Below are positions 52,781 through 59,780 of a DNA stretch of 64,000 nucleotides, one piece after another. Under the pieces are notes generated by a model. That model was not told the DNA's origin, searched no databases, and saw only the letters and a program-made list of their open reading frames with translations. The translations under genes and the position numbers were made by a program. Source of the stretch: SZUA-318 sp964412015. GTDB taxonomy: Bacteria > Gemmatimonadota > Gemmatimonadetes > Longimicrobiales > Gaopeijiaceae. Each line of letters starts with the position of its first letter. The stretch's first letter is position 1. Where the stretch lies: contig CAYPMO010000014.1 in assembly GCA_964412015.1 (NCBI GenBank), forward strand, positions 9,260-73,259, read 5' to 3'.

Positions 52781-52806
52781 GGCACGTCGAGCGCCGATCT
52801 CGGCGC
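52781..52806. repeat. Hairpin repeat, copy 2 (right of the Xre-RES module)
   Basis: GCGCCGATCTCGGCGC at 52791-52806 is identical to the copy at 51799-51814. The preceding GAGGCACG is also shared, with a 3-bp length difference between the two parts. It lies between the RES gene and the convergent vapC. Confidence 0.75.
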
Positions 52807-52812
52807 ACTCCC

Positions 52813-53211
52813 CTACTCGGCGACCCGCTCGATGTCCGGCAGGGCGTCGAAGCCGACGTCGAAGGTGAGGATCTTCCGCACGCCGTAGCGCCGCATGACG
52901 GCGGCGTGCAAGGCATCCCGAGCGGAGATACGCTCGGAGACGCCGACGAGGTCGCGCGCTGCCAGCGTGTCCTCGAGCTCCACGGGGAACACCTCGTCGG
53001 CGATGCCGAGCAGGGCCTCGAAGCACGGGCCGATGGCGTCCCGACGGCGGATCGCCACATACCGCCGGAGGATCTCCTGGAGCACCTCCGCGTCCGTCAC
53101 GATCCGCTCGGAGCCGGCGATGAGGCGCTCCAGAATCCTCCGCGCCGCGTGCTTGTTCGGGTGCTCCGCGCCCACGAGGTACATGGGCACGTTCGAGTCC
53201 ACGAAGATCAA
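52813..53211 (-). CDS. vapC: PIN-domain ribonuclease toxin (VapC-type)
   Basis: 132 residues. PIN-fold acidic residues: MIFVDSNVPMYLVG (Asp5), TDAEVLQEILRRY (Glu), SARDALHAAVMRRYGVRKILTFDVGFD (two Asp). It should cleave RNA when freed from its antitoxin. Its ATG overlaps the antitoxin stop (53208-53211). Confidence 0.9.
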   Translation of the reverse strand: MIFVDSNVPMYLVGAEHPNKHAARRILERLIAGSERIVTDAEVLQEILRRYVAIRRRDAIGPCFEALLGIADEVFPVELEDTLAARDLVGVSERISARDALHAAVMRRYGVRKILTFDVGFDALPDIERVAE

Positions 53212-53462
53212 GGGCTCCTCTCGAGGTAGCCCCGCGCGATCTCCTCCTCCATCACCTCGGGGTCCGCCGTGGGATAGCCGTGCGACACGGCCTCGCGCAC
53301 CACGAGGAGTTTCTGTGCGGCGACGGTGTTCGGCTCGCTCACGCGCGCCGCACGCAACGTCTGACGAACGTACTCCGACACCGTCATGCGCCGGCCGCGG
53401 GCGGCCGCGCGGATGGCCGCGAATTCGTCGGGGTCGAGAAGGACCTGGAGGCGTTCACTCAT
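53208..53462 (-). CDS. vapB: Ribbon-helix-helix antitoxin (VapB-type)
   Basis: 84 residues. RLQVLLDPDEFAAIRAAARGRRMTVSEYVRQTLRAA is a ribbon-helix-helix DNA-binding domain; the acidic C-terminus (DPEVMEEEIARGYLE) would block the toxin. A palindrome covers the position just upstream of the ATG, fitting autorepression. Confidence 0.88.
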   Translation of the reverse strand: MSERLQVLLDPDEFAAIRAAARGRRMTVSEYVRQTLRAARVSEPNTVAAQKLLVVREAVSHGYPTADPEVMEEEIARGYLERSP

Positions 53463-53477
53463 GTCATGAGCATGACA
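53462..53477. promoter_or_regulatory. vapB operator palindrome
   Basis: TGTCATG-AG-CATGACA, a perfect 7+2+7 inverted repeat touching the vapB ATG and overlapping the predicted -10 box. A typical autoregulatory site for a ribbon-helix-helix antitoxin. Confidence 0.65.
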
Positions 53478-53497
53478 GCCTCACGGAGGTGTGTCCA
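53469..53497 (-). promoter_or_regulatory. Candidate vapBC promoter
   Basis: On the minus strand: TGGACA (53497-53492), a 17-bp spacer, CATGCT (53474-53469). The start of transcription would fall at or next to the vapB ATG, implying a leaderless message. Confidence 0.45.
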
Positions 53498-53537
53498 GTG
53501 CGGCAGTGTCCATGCGAGGCGGAGCTGGGCCCGGCGC

Positions 53538-53566
53538 TTGACAGGGTACTGGACCCCTTGTTAGAT
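53538..53566 (+). promoter_or_regulatory. Promoter of the MarR-type regulator gene
   Basis: TTGACA (53538-53543), a 17-bp spacer, then TTAGAT (53561-53566). The expected transcription start is around 53573, right at the ATG (53575), so the message is probably leaderless. No ribosome site is visible before the ATG, which agrees. Confidence 0.7.
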
Positions 53567-53584
53567 AGTTGCCTATGGCAACTA
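53566..53584. promoter_or_regulatory. Operator 1, perfect 8+3+8 palindrome on the marR start codon
   Basis: TAGTTGCCTATGGCAACTA is a perfect inverted repeat that begins in the -10 box and spans the start codon. A binding protein would block transcription. Operator 2 before arsM shares 14 of 19 positions. Confidence 0.75.
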
Positions 53585-54072
53585 CTCTCCGGAACCCCGA
53601 CGCGCGCCTCCTCGCCGACGCCCACAGGTTCTCCGAGGAGCTCAACGGCCTCGTGCGGGTCGTGCAGTTCCGGGACCGGGACCGCGCGTGCTGCTTCGAC
53701 GTGAGCGTCACGCAGTGCCACGCGCTCCAGGTGGTGGCGGACGAGGGGCCGCTCACGATCAACGACCTGGCCGCCCGGCTCTACCTGGACAAGAGCACGG
53801 CGAGCCGCGTGGCGGGGGGCCTCGAGACCAAGGGCTACGTGGTCCGCACGGGGGACCTGCGGGACGGGCGGATCGTGCGGCTGGAGGCCACGGACCGGGG
53901 CCGGGCGCTCCGCCGCCGGATCCAGGATGGTCTGGCCACGGACTATGCGGAGCTGCTCTCCGACTTCGACCCCGAGGTGAGGGCGGCGGTGACCCGCCTG
54001 CTCGGGCGCCTGGCGGTCTCGTTCGCCCGGCACGTGGAAGCGTCCGGGGGGAGCTGCGCCGTGGTACGGTAG
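53575..54072 (+). CDS. MarR-family regulator with a cysteine cluster, probable arsenic sensor
   Basis: 165 residues. Winged HTH: LTINDLAARLYLDKSTASRVAGGLETKGYVVRTGDLRDGR. Ahead of it lies RACCFDVSVTQCHAL, with Cys39, Cys40 and Cys48; a fourth cysteine is near the C-terminus (GGSCAVVR). Three close cysteines are suited to bind As(III). It precedes arsM, and the two genes carry near-matching operators. Most arsenic repressors are ArsR proteins; a MarR protein in this role is less usual. The metal specificity is inferred from context. The ATG at 53575 is preferred over a TTG at 53569. Confidence 0.85.
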   Translation: MATTLRNPDARLLADAHRFSEELNGLVRVVQFRDRDRACCFDVSVTQCHALQVVADEGPLTINDLAARLYLDKSTASRVAGGLETKGYVVRTGDLRDGRIVRLEATDRGRALRRRIQDGLATDYAELLSDFDPEVRAAVTRLLGRLAVSFARHVEASGGSCAVVR

Positions 54073-54118
54073 ACACCCGAAGGGCCCTCGGGGACGGGAG
54101 CCATTTCCTGTGAGGGCA

Positions 54119-54137
54119 TCGTTGCATCCGACAACTA
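54119..54137. promoter_or_regulatory. Operator 2, upstream of arsM
   Basis: TCGTTGCATCCGACAACTA matches operator 1 at 14 of 19 positions and keeps the GTTG...CAAC arms. It ends 13 bp before the arsM ATG, just ahead of the GGAGGG ribosome site. Confidence 0.65.
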
Positions 54138-54150
54138 CAACGGAGGGAGC

Positions 54151-54972
54151 ATGGCGAGCGGCAAGGAGGAGATCCGGCGGGCGGTGCGGGAGCGGTACGC
54201 GAGGGTCGTGACGGAGGGGGCCGGCTGCTGTGGGCCTTCCTGCTGCGGGGGATCGGACGGCGCCACGGTGACCGCCCAGGCGATCGGCTACGACGAGGGC
54301 TCCCTGGAGGACCTCCCCTCCGAGGCCAACCTCGGCCTCGGGTGCGGCAACCCCACCGCGATCGCGTCGCTCCGGCCCGGGCAGACCGTGCTCGACCTCG
54401 GGTCCGGCGCGGGCATCGACTGCTTCCTCGCGGCCAAGAAGGTCGGCCCGGCCGGCAAGGTCATCGGCGTGGACATGACGCCCGAGATGGTCTGGCGCGC
54501 GCGGGCCAACGCCGTGAAGGGCGCCTACGGGAACGTCGAGTTCCGCCTGGGCGAGATCGAGGCGCTCCCCGTCGCGGACGCCACCGTGGACGTGATCCTC
54601 TCGAACTGCGTGCTCAACCTGAGCCCGGACAAGGAGCGCGTCCTGGCCGAGGCGTTCCGGGTGCTCAGGCCCGGCGGGCGCGTCGTGGTCTCGGACATGG
54701 TCTCCGACCGGGAGACGCCCGAAGCGCTCCAGGGCAACCTCGACGCGGTCGCCATGTGCCTGCCCGTGGCCCGGGAGGCGTACCTCGAGCAGTTCCGCGC
54801 GGCGGGGTTCGCCGACGTGCGCATCACCGAGGAGAGGAAGTACCCGTCCGAGCACGTGCTCGGGGACCCGGGCGTGCGGGCGTTCCTCGACGCGCACCCC
54901 GATGCCCGGACCGAGCTGGCGGCGTTCGCGGACTCGATCTACGGAGCGCACTTCGAGGCCGTGCGGCCCTGA
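54151..54972 (+). CDS. arsM: Arsenite S-adenosylmethionine methyltransferase
   Basis: 273 residues. SAM motif VLDLGSGAGIDCFLAA (residues 80-95) and the ArsM cysteines: Cys65 (GLGCGNP), Cys153 (LSNCVLNLSPDK) and Cys203 (AMCLPVARE), which correspond to the As(III)-binding set; an extra N-terminal CCGPSCC pair is also present. The enzyme methylates As(III) stepwise to volatile or less bound forms. GGAGGG precedes the ATG. It is downstream of the MarR-type regulator. Confidence 0.95.
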   Translation: MASGKEEIRRAVRERYARVVTEGAGCCGPSCCGGSDGATVTAQAIGYDEGSLEDLPSEANLGLGCGNPTAIASLRPGQTVLDLGSGAGIDCFLAAKKVGPAGKVIGVDMTPEMVWRARANAVKGAYGNVEFRLGEIEALPVADATVDVILSNCVLNLSPDKERVLAEAFRVLRPGGRVVVSDMVSDRETPEALQGNLDAVAMCLPVAREAYLEQFRAAGFADVRITEERKYPSEHVLGDPGVRAFLDAHPDARTELAAFADSIYGAHFEAVRP

Positions 54973-54987
54973 GGCCGGGCGGCCGGA

Positions 54988-55383
54988 TCACTCCGGGATC
55001 AGAAAGGATCCGGGGATTCCCTCGTCCAGCGTGGCCAGGCGGGCGGAGCGGGCCCCCGCGAGCGCGCTCAGATGACCGTCCGTCGTGTGGGCGGGGGTCG
55101 TCACCCATGCGGGCAGCGAGTCGGCGCCGAGGTCGTCCGCGAGGCGCATGAAACCAGGACGGCGACTCGCTGCGAGCCGGGCCAGAAGCGCACGGGCGGA
55201 AGCAACGTCGGGCGAGAGGCGTGCCTGTGGCGCCACGCGCACGAACCCCAGCTCGGTGATCGAACACGTCGCCAAGCGATGGCCCGCCTCGAGGCTGCGA
55301 ACCCAGGTGGCCACGCGGCCGTGATGGACGTGAGCCGAGTGTCCCAGCGCGAGCAGGGCGTTCACGTCCAGCAGATAGATCAC
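54988..55383 (-). CDS. PIN-domain toxin (VapC-type), second module
   Basis: 131 residues. PIN acidic residues in MIYLLDVNALLALGHSAHVHH (Asp6), SITELGFVRV (Glu) and TTDGHLSALAGARSARLATLDEGI (Asp residues). The ATG overlaps the antitoxin stop (ATGA, 55380-55383). Probable ribonuclease. Confidence 0.88.
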   Translation of the reverse strand: MIYLLDVNALLALGHSAHVHHGRVATWVRSLEAGHRLATCSITELGFVRVAPQARLSPDVASARALLARLAASRRPGFMRLADDLGADSLPAWVTTPAHTTDGHLSALAGARSARLATLDEGIPGSFLIPE

Positions 55384-55628
55384 GGGAAATCGGCCAGCAG
55401 CGCCCGGATCCGGTCCGAGGACACCGGCCCCACGCCCGGAGGCGCTTCCATGACCGGGAGTCCGGTCAGGGGATCGTCCGTGATGCGGTACTCTCCGGCC
55501 GATTCGGCCGAGGGAACCTGAACCGCACGGCGCCTCAGGAACTCGGAGACCGTGATCCCCTCGCGCCGTGCCATCTCCCGGATGCGGGCCGCTTCCCGCG
55601 CAGTGACCTTGAACGTGATCGTCGGCAT
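55380..55628 (-). CDS. Ribbon-helix-helix antitoxin, second module
   Basis: 82 residues. MPTITFKVTAREAARIREMARREGITVSEFLRRRAVQV is a ribbon-helix-helix fold, and the C-terminal half should neutralise the PIN toxin. A short palindrome lies 3 bp upstream of the ATG. Confidence 0.85.
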   Translation of the reverse strand: MPTITFKVTAREAARIREMARREGITVSEFLRRRAVQVPSAESAGEYRITDDPLTGLPVMEAPPGVGPVSSDRIRALLADFP

Positions 55629-55631
55629 GGT

Positions 55632-55642
55632 ATTACAGTAAT
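55632..55642. promoter_or_regulatory. Operator of the second PIN module
   Basis: ATTAC-A-GTAAT, a perfect 5+1+5 inverted repeat 3 bp upstream of the antitoxin ATG, in AT-rich contrast to the surroundings. Probable autorepression site. Confidence 0.5.
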
Positions 55643-55696
55643 CCCGCCGGATGCGCGCCGCAAACGAAGAGGCGTCGCTCCCCACAGCGCACGCGC

Positions 55697-57931
55697 TCAC
55701 ATCCGCGCCAGATACGTGACCTTCATCACGATCCCGCGGTCCTGGACGTTCCACACCCGCCGCTCGTCGCCCCGGTCCTCCGTGAACACGAGGAACAGGT
55801 CGCTCCCCGGCCGGTGGATGAAGTTGAACCGCACGTTCGTGGAGAAGTCCCGATCCAGGCTGTTGTACTGCACCAGGACGTTCGCGGTCAGCTTCGTGGA
55901 GAACGAGTACGACGCGCGCAGCGAGGAGAGGTCGGCCGTGAACGTCCCGTGGGGGAAGGGGACGTCCACGGCGTTGCGCGTATAGCCCGCGGCCAGCGAG
56001 ATCTGCGACGTCGGCGCCACCGTGAGCGTGCCCCCGAAGCTCTTCAGCGTCCCGCCGTAGAACCGCCCGACGTTCCCGCTCACGTCCAGGTACGCCATGC
56101 GGTTCCGGCTCGTGTTGCCCAGGAGCAGAATCTGGTCCAGCCGGTAGCGCCCGACCGGGATGTCCACCGAGTCGGTCAGCTCGAACACCTCGTCGAGCTG
56201 CGTCTCGATGCGCTGCACGAACAGGTGGAACGCGTCCCCCGACTCCCACTCGGGCGAGACGAACGGGCCGAACGCGTAGTCCTGCATACGCCCGTCCATG
56301 GTGGTCGCGTAGGTCGTGGCCATCCACAGGTCCACGCGGCGGAGACCCAGCGCCCCGGGGCGGAACCGGCGCCGCCCGAAGAGATCGGTCTTGCGGTAGT
56401 CCTCGCGCGTGATGAACCCGGCGGAGGCCTCCGCCTCCGCACCCACGCTCACGTGATTGACGAACCCTCCCCAGCGATCCCCCGAGTAGTCCAGCGAGAG
56501 CCGATACGCGGGATCGTCGCCGCCCTCGCCCCGCGTGAACGTGCGGGCCCAGAACGCGTCCACGACGACCGGTCCCCGGACCCATTGCGCGTCCACGCCG
56601 GCGACCGTGTTCCACTCCCCGCCGCCCCGGCGGTCGGTCAGCATCGCGCCCACGTAGTGGCTCTCGCCGACGTCGCGCTTGACGCGCAGGACGCTGAACC
56701 GCTCCTCGGGCAGCCCGTAGGCGTCGTCGGTGAAGAGGCTGAGCAGGCCCACCGTCTGGCCGCCCAGGCGCCCGGTCAGGCGCGCGCCCCCGAGGATCGG
56801 GATCAGGCCCTCGTCCTCCTCGATGCCGATGCGGCGGCTGAAGAACATCTGGAACGCGGGCGGCTCGTACGGATTGCTGGGCACGCCGAAGTGGAAGACG
56901 CCCGAGTTCTCCAGGAAGAAGTCCCGCTTCTCCGGAAAGAAGAGGTCGAAGCGCGTGAGGTTCACGCGCTCGTCGTCCACCTCGACCTGCGCGAAGTCGG
57001 TGTTGTACGTGAGGTCGAGCACGAGCCCGGGCCGCAGCTCCGTCTTCACGTCGAGGCCCACCTCGGAGCGGCCCTCGCGCCCCAGGACGCCCGCGTCGTC
57101 CCGCTCCTGGCTCGCGCCCACAAGCACGAACGGCTTGGTCTCGAGGTTCAGGCCCCGGCGGGGGAGGTCGGCCAGCCCGGTGAGGTGCCCCGCGCGGCTC
57201 ACGCGGTGGAACCCCTCACCCTCGCGGCGCCAGGACGTCCAGAGCGTCTCCTCGTTCTTCCGGCGGATGATCCGGAAGACGTTGATCCCCCAGGACTGCT
57301 CCGGAGCGGCGTCCGGGTAGCGGAGCGTGCGCCAGGGGATCGCGAACTCGGCGCTCCAGCCCTCCGGCGTGCGCGCGCTCGCGACCTCCCACACGCCCCG
57401 CCAGTCCACGTTCACCTCGCTCCCCTCGTTGGCCAACGTCGCCTCGAACTCCGCCCCGTTGGGGTTGGTGGCGAACACGACGCCGTTCCGGTGGTCGTCG
57501 AACGGATCGAGCAGGAGCGCCACGCCGTCGTCCCCCGCGAACGCGAGGCCTCCGCCGAAGAAGTTCGGCGCCATGAGCTTGTCGCGCTGGAGGATGCGGG
57601 CCACGATCGCGTCCGGCTCGGAGTCGTACGCCATGACCGCCACGTAGAGCGCGCGGGCGTCGTACGCCACCCGGAACTCCGTCCTCTCCGTGGCCGGCTC
57701 CCCCTCCCGGGGCTCGCGCTGGCGGAACCCGCTCGCGGGCGCGGCGGCCAGCCAAACGGCGTCGTCGAGCAGGCCGTCCAGCTTCACGGGCGCGTGCGCG
57801 CCGGCCTCCATCCGGTAGGCCTGGAGGCGGGCCTCCGCCGCCTGCGCGGACACGGCGCGCGGCGGGCCCGCGAGGGCCAGGCCCAGGGCGAGAGCCACGG
57901 CGGCGATCGCGGTCGGACGGTGGAGCGTCAA
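55697..57931 (-). CDS. DUF5916-type outer-membrane protein with N-terminal CBM9-like domain
   Basis: 744 residues from a TTG at 57931, which places a signal peptide (HRPTAIAAVALALGLALAGP) at the N-terminus; the frame is open to 58000. The CBM9-like domain reads VKLDGLLDDAVWLAAAPASGF, with FRVAYDARALYVAVMAYDSEPD. The rest is DUF5916: RFDLFFPEKRDFFLENSGVFHFG, then amphipathic beta strands ending in GIVMKVTYLARM, as for a barrel. It probably binds or imports carbohydrate or peptide at the outer membrane. It lies behind a TetR gene in the same direction. Confidence 0.85.
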   Translation of the reverse strand: MTLHRPTAIAAVALALGLALAGPPRAVSAQAAEARLQAYRMEAGAHAPVKLDGLLDDAVWLAAAPASGFRQREPREGEPATERTEFRVAYDARALYVAVMAYDSEPDAIVARILQRDKLMAPNFFGGGLAFAGDDGVALLLDPFDDHRNGVVFATNPNGAEFEATLANEGSEVNVDWRGVWEVASARTPEGWSAEFAIPWRTLRYPDAAPEQSWGINVFRIIRRKNEETLWTSWRREGEGFHRVSRAGHLTGLADLPRRGLNLETKPFVLVGASQERDDAGVLGREGRSEVGLDVKTELRPGLVLDLTYNTDFAQVEVDDERVNLTRFDLFFPEKRDFFLENSGVFHFGVPSNPYEPPAFQMFFSRRIGIEEDEGLIPILGGARLTGRLGGQTVGLLSLFTDDAYGLPEERFSVLRVKRDVGESHYVGAMLTDRRGGGEWNTVAGVDAQWVRGPVVVDAFWARTFTRGEGGDDPAYRLSLDYSGDRWGGFVNHVSVGAEAEASAGFITREDYRKTDLFGRRRFRPGALGLRRVDLWMATTYATTMDGRMQDYAFGPFVSPEWESGDAFHLFVQRIETQLDEVFELTDSVDIPVGRYRLDQILLLGNTSRNRMAYLDVSGNVGRFYGGTLKSFGGTLTVAPTSQISLAAGYTRNAVDVPFPHGTFTADLSSLRASYSFSTKLTANVLVQYNSLDRDFSTNVRFNFIHRPGSDLFLVFTEDRGDERRVWNVQDRGIVMKVTYLARM

Positions 57932-58036
57932 CGTCGAGCCTGAGCGAAAGAAGACCGAAACGAATCCGACCACGCTGCCACCCACGCCCGCCCGAATCAA
58001 GAGCAGTGGAACGCGGAGGACGGCACCGGGGCGGGC

Positions 58037-58693
58037 TCAGGCCCAGACGTCGAAGAAGTCCGGCGGGCCCGGACGCCGTCGCTCCCCCCCCATCAGATAG
58101 GTGCGGAGGAGGCGCGCCGCCTCCTCCCGGCGCCGCTCTTCCGGAATCGCCTCCGCGGCGTCCTCCGCCGGCTCCTCCAGCACCGCCAGCACGGCGAGCA
58201 GCCCCAGGCGCACCGCGACCGAGGGCTCGGGATGCTCCATCTCGCCGGCCCGCTCCAGGAGGAGTCCCTCGAGACCCCGGAGCACGTGGGTCCGGAAGGA
58301 ACGCCACGCGTCCTCCCGCGCGCCCGGAGCTTGCTCCAGCGCCCGCAACACCCCGCCCCGCGACCGGCCCGCCTCGGCCAGGAGCCGCACCGCCCCCTCC
58401 ACCCGCTCGCCCAGGCCGAGATCGTCCCACGCCTCCTCGGCCAGCGCCCGGTCCCAGCGCTCCGCCGCCTCCCGCCCGATCCGGTCTCCGAGGTAGGCCA
58501 GCAGCTCGTCCTTTCCGGCGAAGCGCGCGTAGAACGAGCCCACCGAGGAGCCCGAGCGGCCCACGATCGCCTGGACGGTCAGGCCCTCCGGGCCCTCGTT
58601 CTCGAGGATCGCGAGCGAGGCCCGCACGATCCGCTCCAGGGTGCGTTTGGAGCGGGACTGCTTGGGGGGTTGGGTGGGGAGGAGGTCGGGCAT
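58037..58693 (-). CDS. TetR-family regulator
   Basis: 218 residues. HTH: RTLERIVRASLAILENEGPEGLTVQAIVGRSGSSVGSFYARFAGKDELLAYL is the classic TetR N-terminus; the variable C-terminal domain binds an unknown ligand. A long palindrome (58704-58730) lies immediately upstream. It may control itself and the DUF5916 gene that follows. Confidence 0.92.
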   Translation of the reverse strand: MPDLLPTQPPKQSRSKRTLERIVRASLAILENEGPEGLTVQAIVGRSGSSVGSFYARFAGKDELLAYLGDRIGREAAERWDRALAEEAWDDLGLGERVEGAVRLLAEAGRSRGGVLRALEQAPGAREDAWRSFRTHVLRGLEGLLLERAGEMEHPEPSVAVRLGLLAVLAVLEEPAEDAAEAIPEERRREEAARLLRTYLMGGERRRPGPPDFFDVWA

Positions 58694-58703
58694 CCGCAGA
58701 GGG

Positions 58704-58730
58704 ATATAGAATGGAATTCGGGTTCTATAT
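58704..58730. promoter_or_regulatory. Operator of the TetR gene
   Basis: ATATAGAA-(11 bp)-TTCTATAT, perfect 8-bp arms in a notably AT-rich stretch, 10 bp upstream of the TetR start. Size and position suit a TetR dimer site. Confidence 0.65.
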
Positions 58731-58796
58731 AACCTCGGTGGACGGCCCCCGCAAGTCTCTGGTGAGCGCTAGATGAGAGCGCCGCGAGCAGTTTCC

Positions 58797-58825
58797 TTGC
58801 TGACGGACTCCTGACGACCTAATCC
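58797..58825 (+). promoter_or_regulatory. Candidate promoter of the AraC-BTAD pair
   Basis: TTGCTG (58797-58802), 17 bp, TAATCC (58820-58825), about 50 bp upstream of the AraC-like gene. Confidence 0.4.
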
Positions 58826-58874
58826 CACGCTTTCCGTCCCCACAGGATAACCCTCACACCCTTGGGAGACGCCC

Positions 58875-59780
58875 ATGACGATCCCCGTGAATCCCCAGGC
58901 CCTGAGCCTGTTCGCCCACCCCTATCGTGAACTGGTACCCGTAACCGGTGGCAAGCGGCAGCTGCGCGCCGAAGGCCGCATCCCTGGGTCAGCGCTCGTC
59001 TGGCGCCTCCCCAGTAGAGCTCACGAACATGACGCCGCAGTTGTGAACGGGCGTCCCGGCGGTCTCTCGCTAATTGTGATTCTCCCAGAAGTCACGACAG
59101 TCGTCTCGGACCCACAGCTTGTGAGCGCCATTAACGACGCTCGACCGGCAATTGTGCTTCCTCACCATCCAGTTCCCAGCGTCGAGGACCTCACTACTCT
59201 TCTCAGAACGCCGCCCGAAGACTTGGGGGTCGAGATTACTGACTATCTCCACTGGCGGGGAATCCGGCTCGAACGCGAGGCCACACACCTCGTGCGGCGA
59301 ATTGTGGCGCTCTCCGCCGAGCTACGGTCGGTGTCAGCGCTCTGTCGCTCCTTATACCTATCCCGTCGCGCATTGGGACGACGCTTCCTAGGACGCGGTC
59401 TCCCTGTTCCCTCTCACTGGCTGCATATGGCTCGCATACTCCGGGTGGCGATCCGACTGCAGAACTCGGAGGACAGCGTCTTGTCCGTAGGATTCGAACT
59501 CGGCTACCCAGACGCCTTCGCACTCAGCAATCAGATGATGCGCCTCACGGGATACCGACCGACTGACGCCCGGATGTTCCTCGGGTGGGAATGGCTCTTG
59601 GAGGCGTGGTTGCGCCGGGAAGCGGACGCCGGTTCGCTCACACCGGGCTTCACGGACGAGTTACTCGCGAGTCCCGGGCCTATGCAACCGAGGCGGATCC
59701 GGTCCGCCCCCGACGCTAGAATGGTGGCGGAGCCGTCTGTCTCCCCACGTAGACGGGGCGGCGGACGAGCCGCTGGATGA
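58875..59780 (+). CDS. AraC-family-like transcriptional regulator
   Basis: 301 residues. The C-terminal half has the AraC DNA-binding layout: SVSALCRSLYLSRRALGRRF as first HTH and DSVLSVGFELGYPDAFALSNQMMRLTGYRPTDARMFL as second. The N-terminal half (residues 1-140) shows no known sensor and resembles response-regulator-like or unknown folds only weakly. Codon use is more AT-tolerant than in the neighbouring genes. The stop overlaps the next start (ATGA, 59777-59780), so the two proteins are made together. Confidence 0.8.
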   Translation: MTIPVNPQALSLFAHPYRELVPVTGGKRQLRAEGRIPGSALVWRLPSRAHEHDAAVVNGRPGGLSLIVILPEVTTVVSDPQLVSAINDARPAIVLPHHPVPSVEDLTTLLRTPPEDLGVEITDYLHWRGIRLEREATHLVRRIVALSAELRSVSALCRSLYLSRRALGRRFLGRGLPVPSHWLHMARILRVAIRLQNSEDSVLSVGFELGYPDAFALSNQMMRLTGYRPTDARMFLGWEWLLEAWLRREADAGSLTPGFTDELLASPGPMQPRRIRSAPDARMVAEPSVSPRRRGGGRAAG

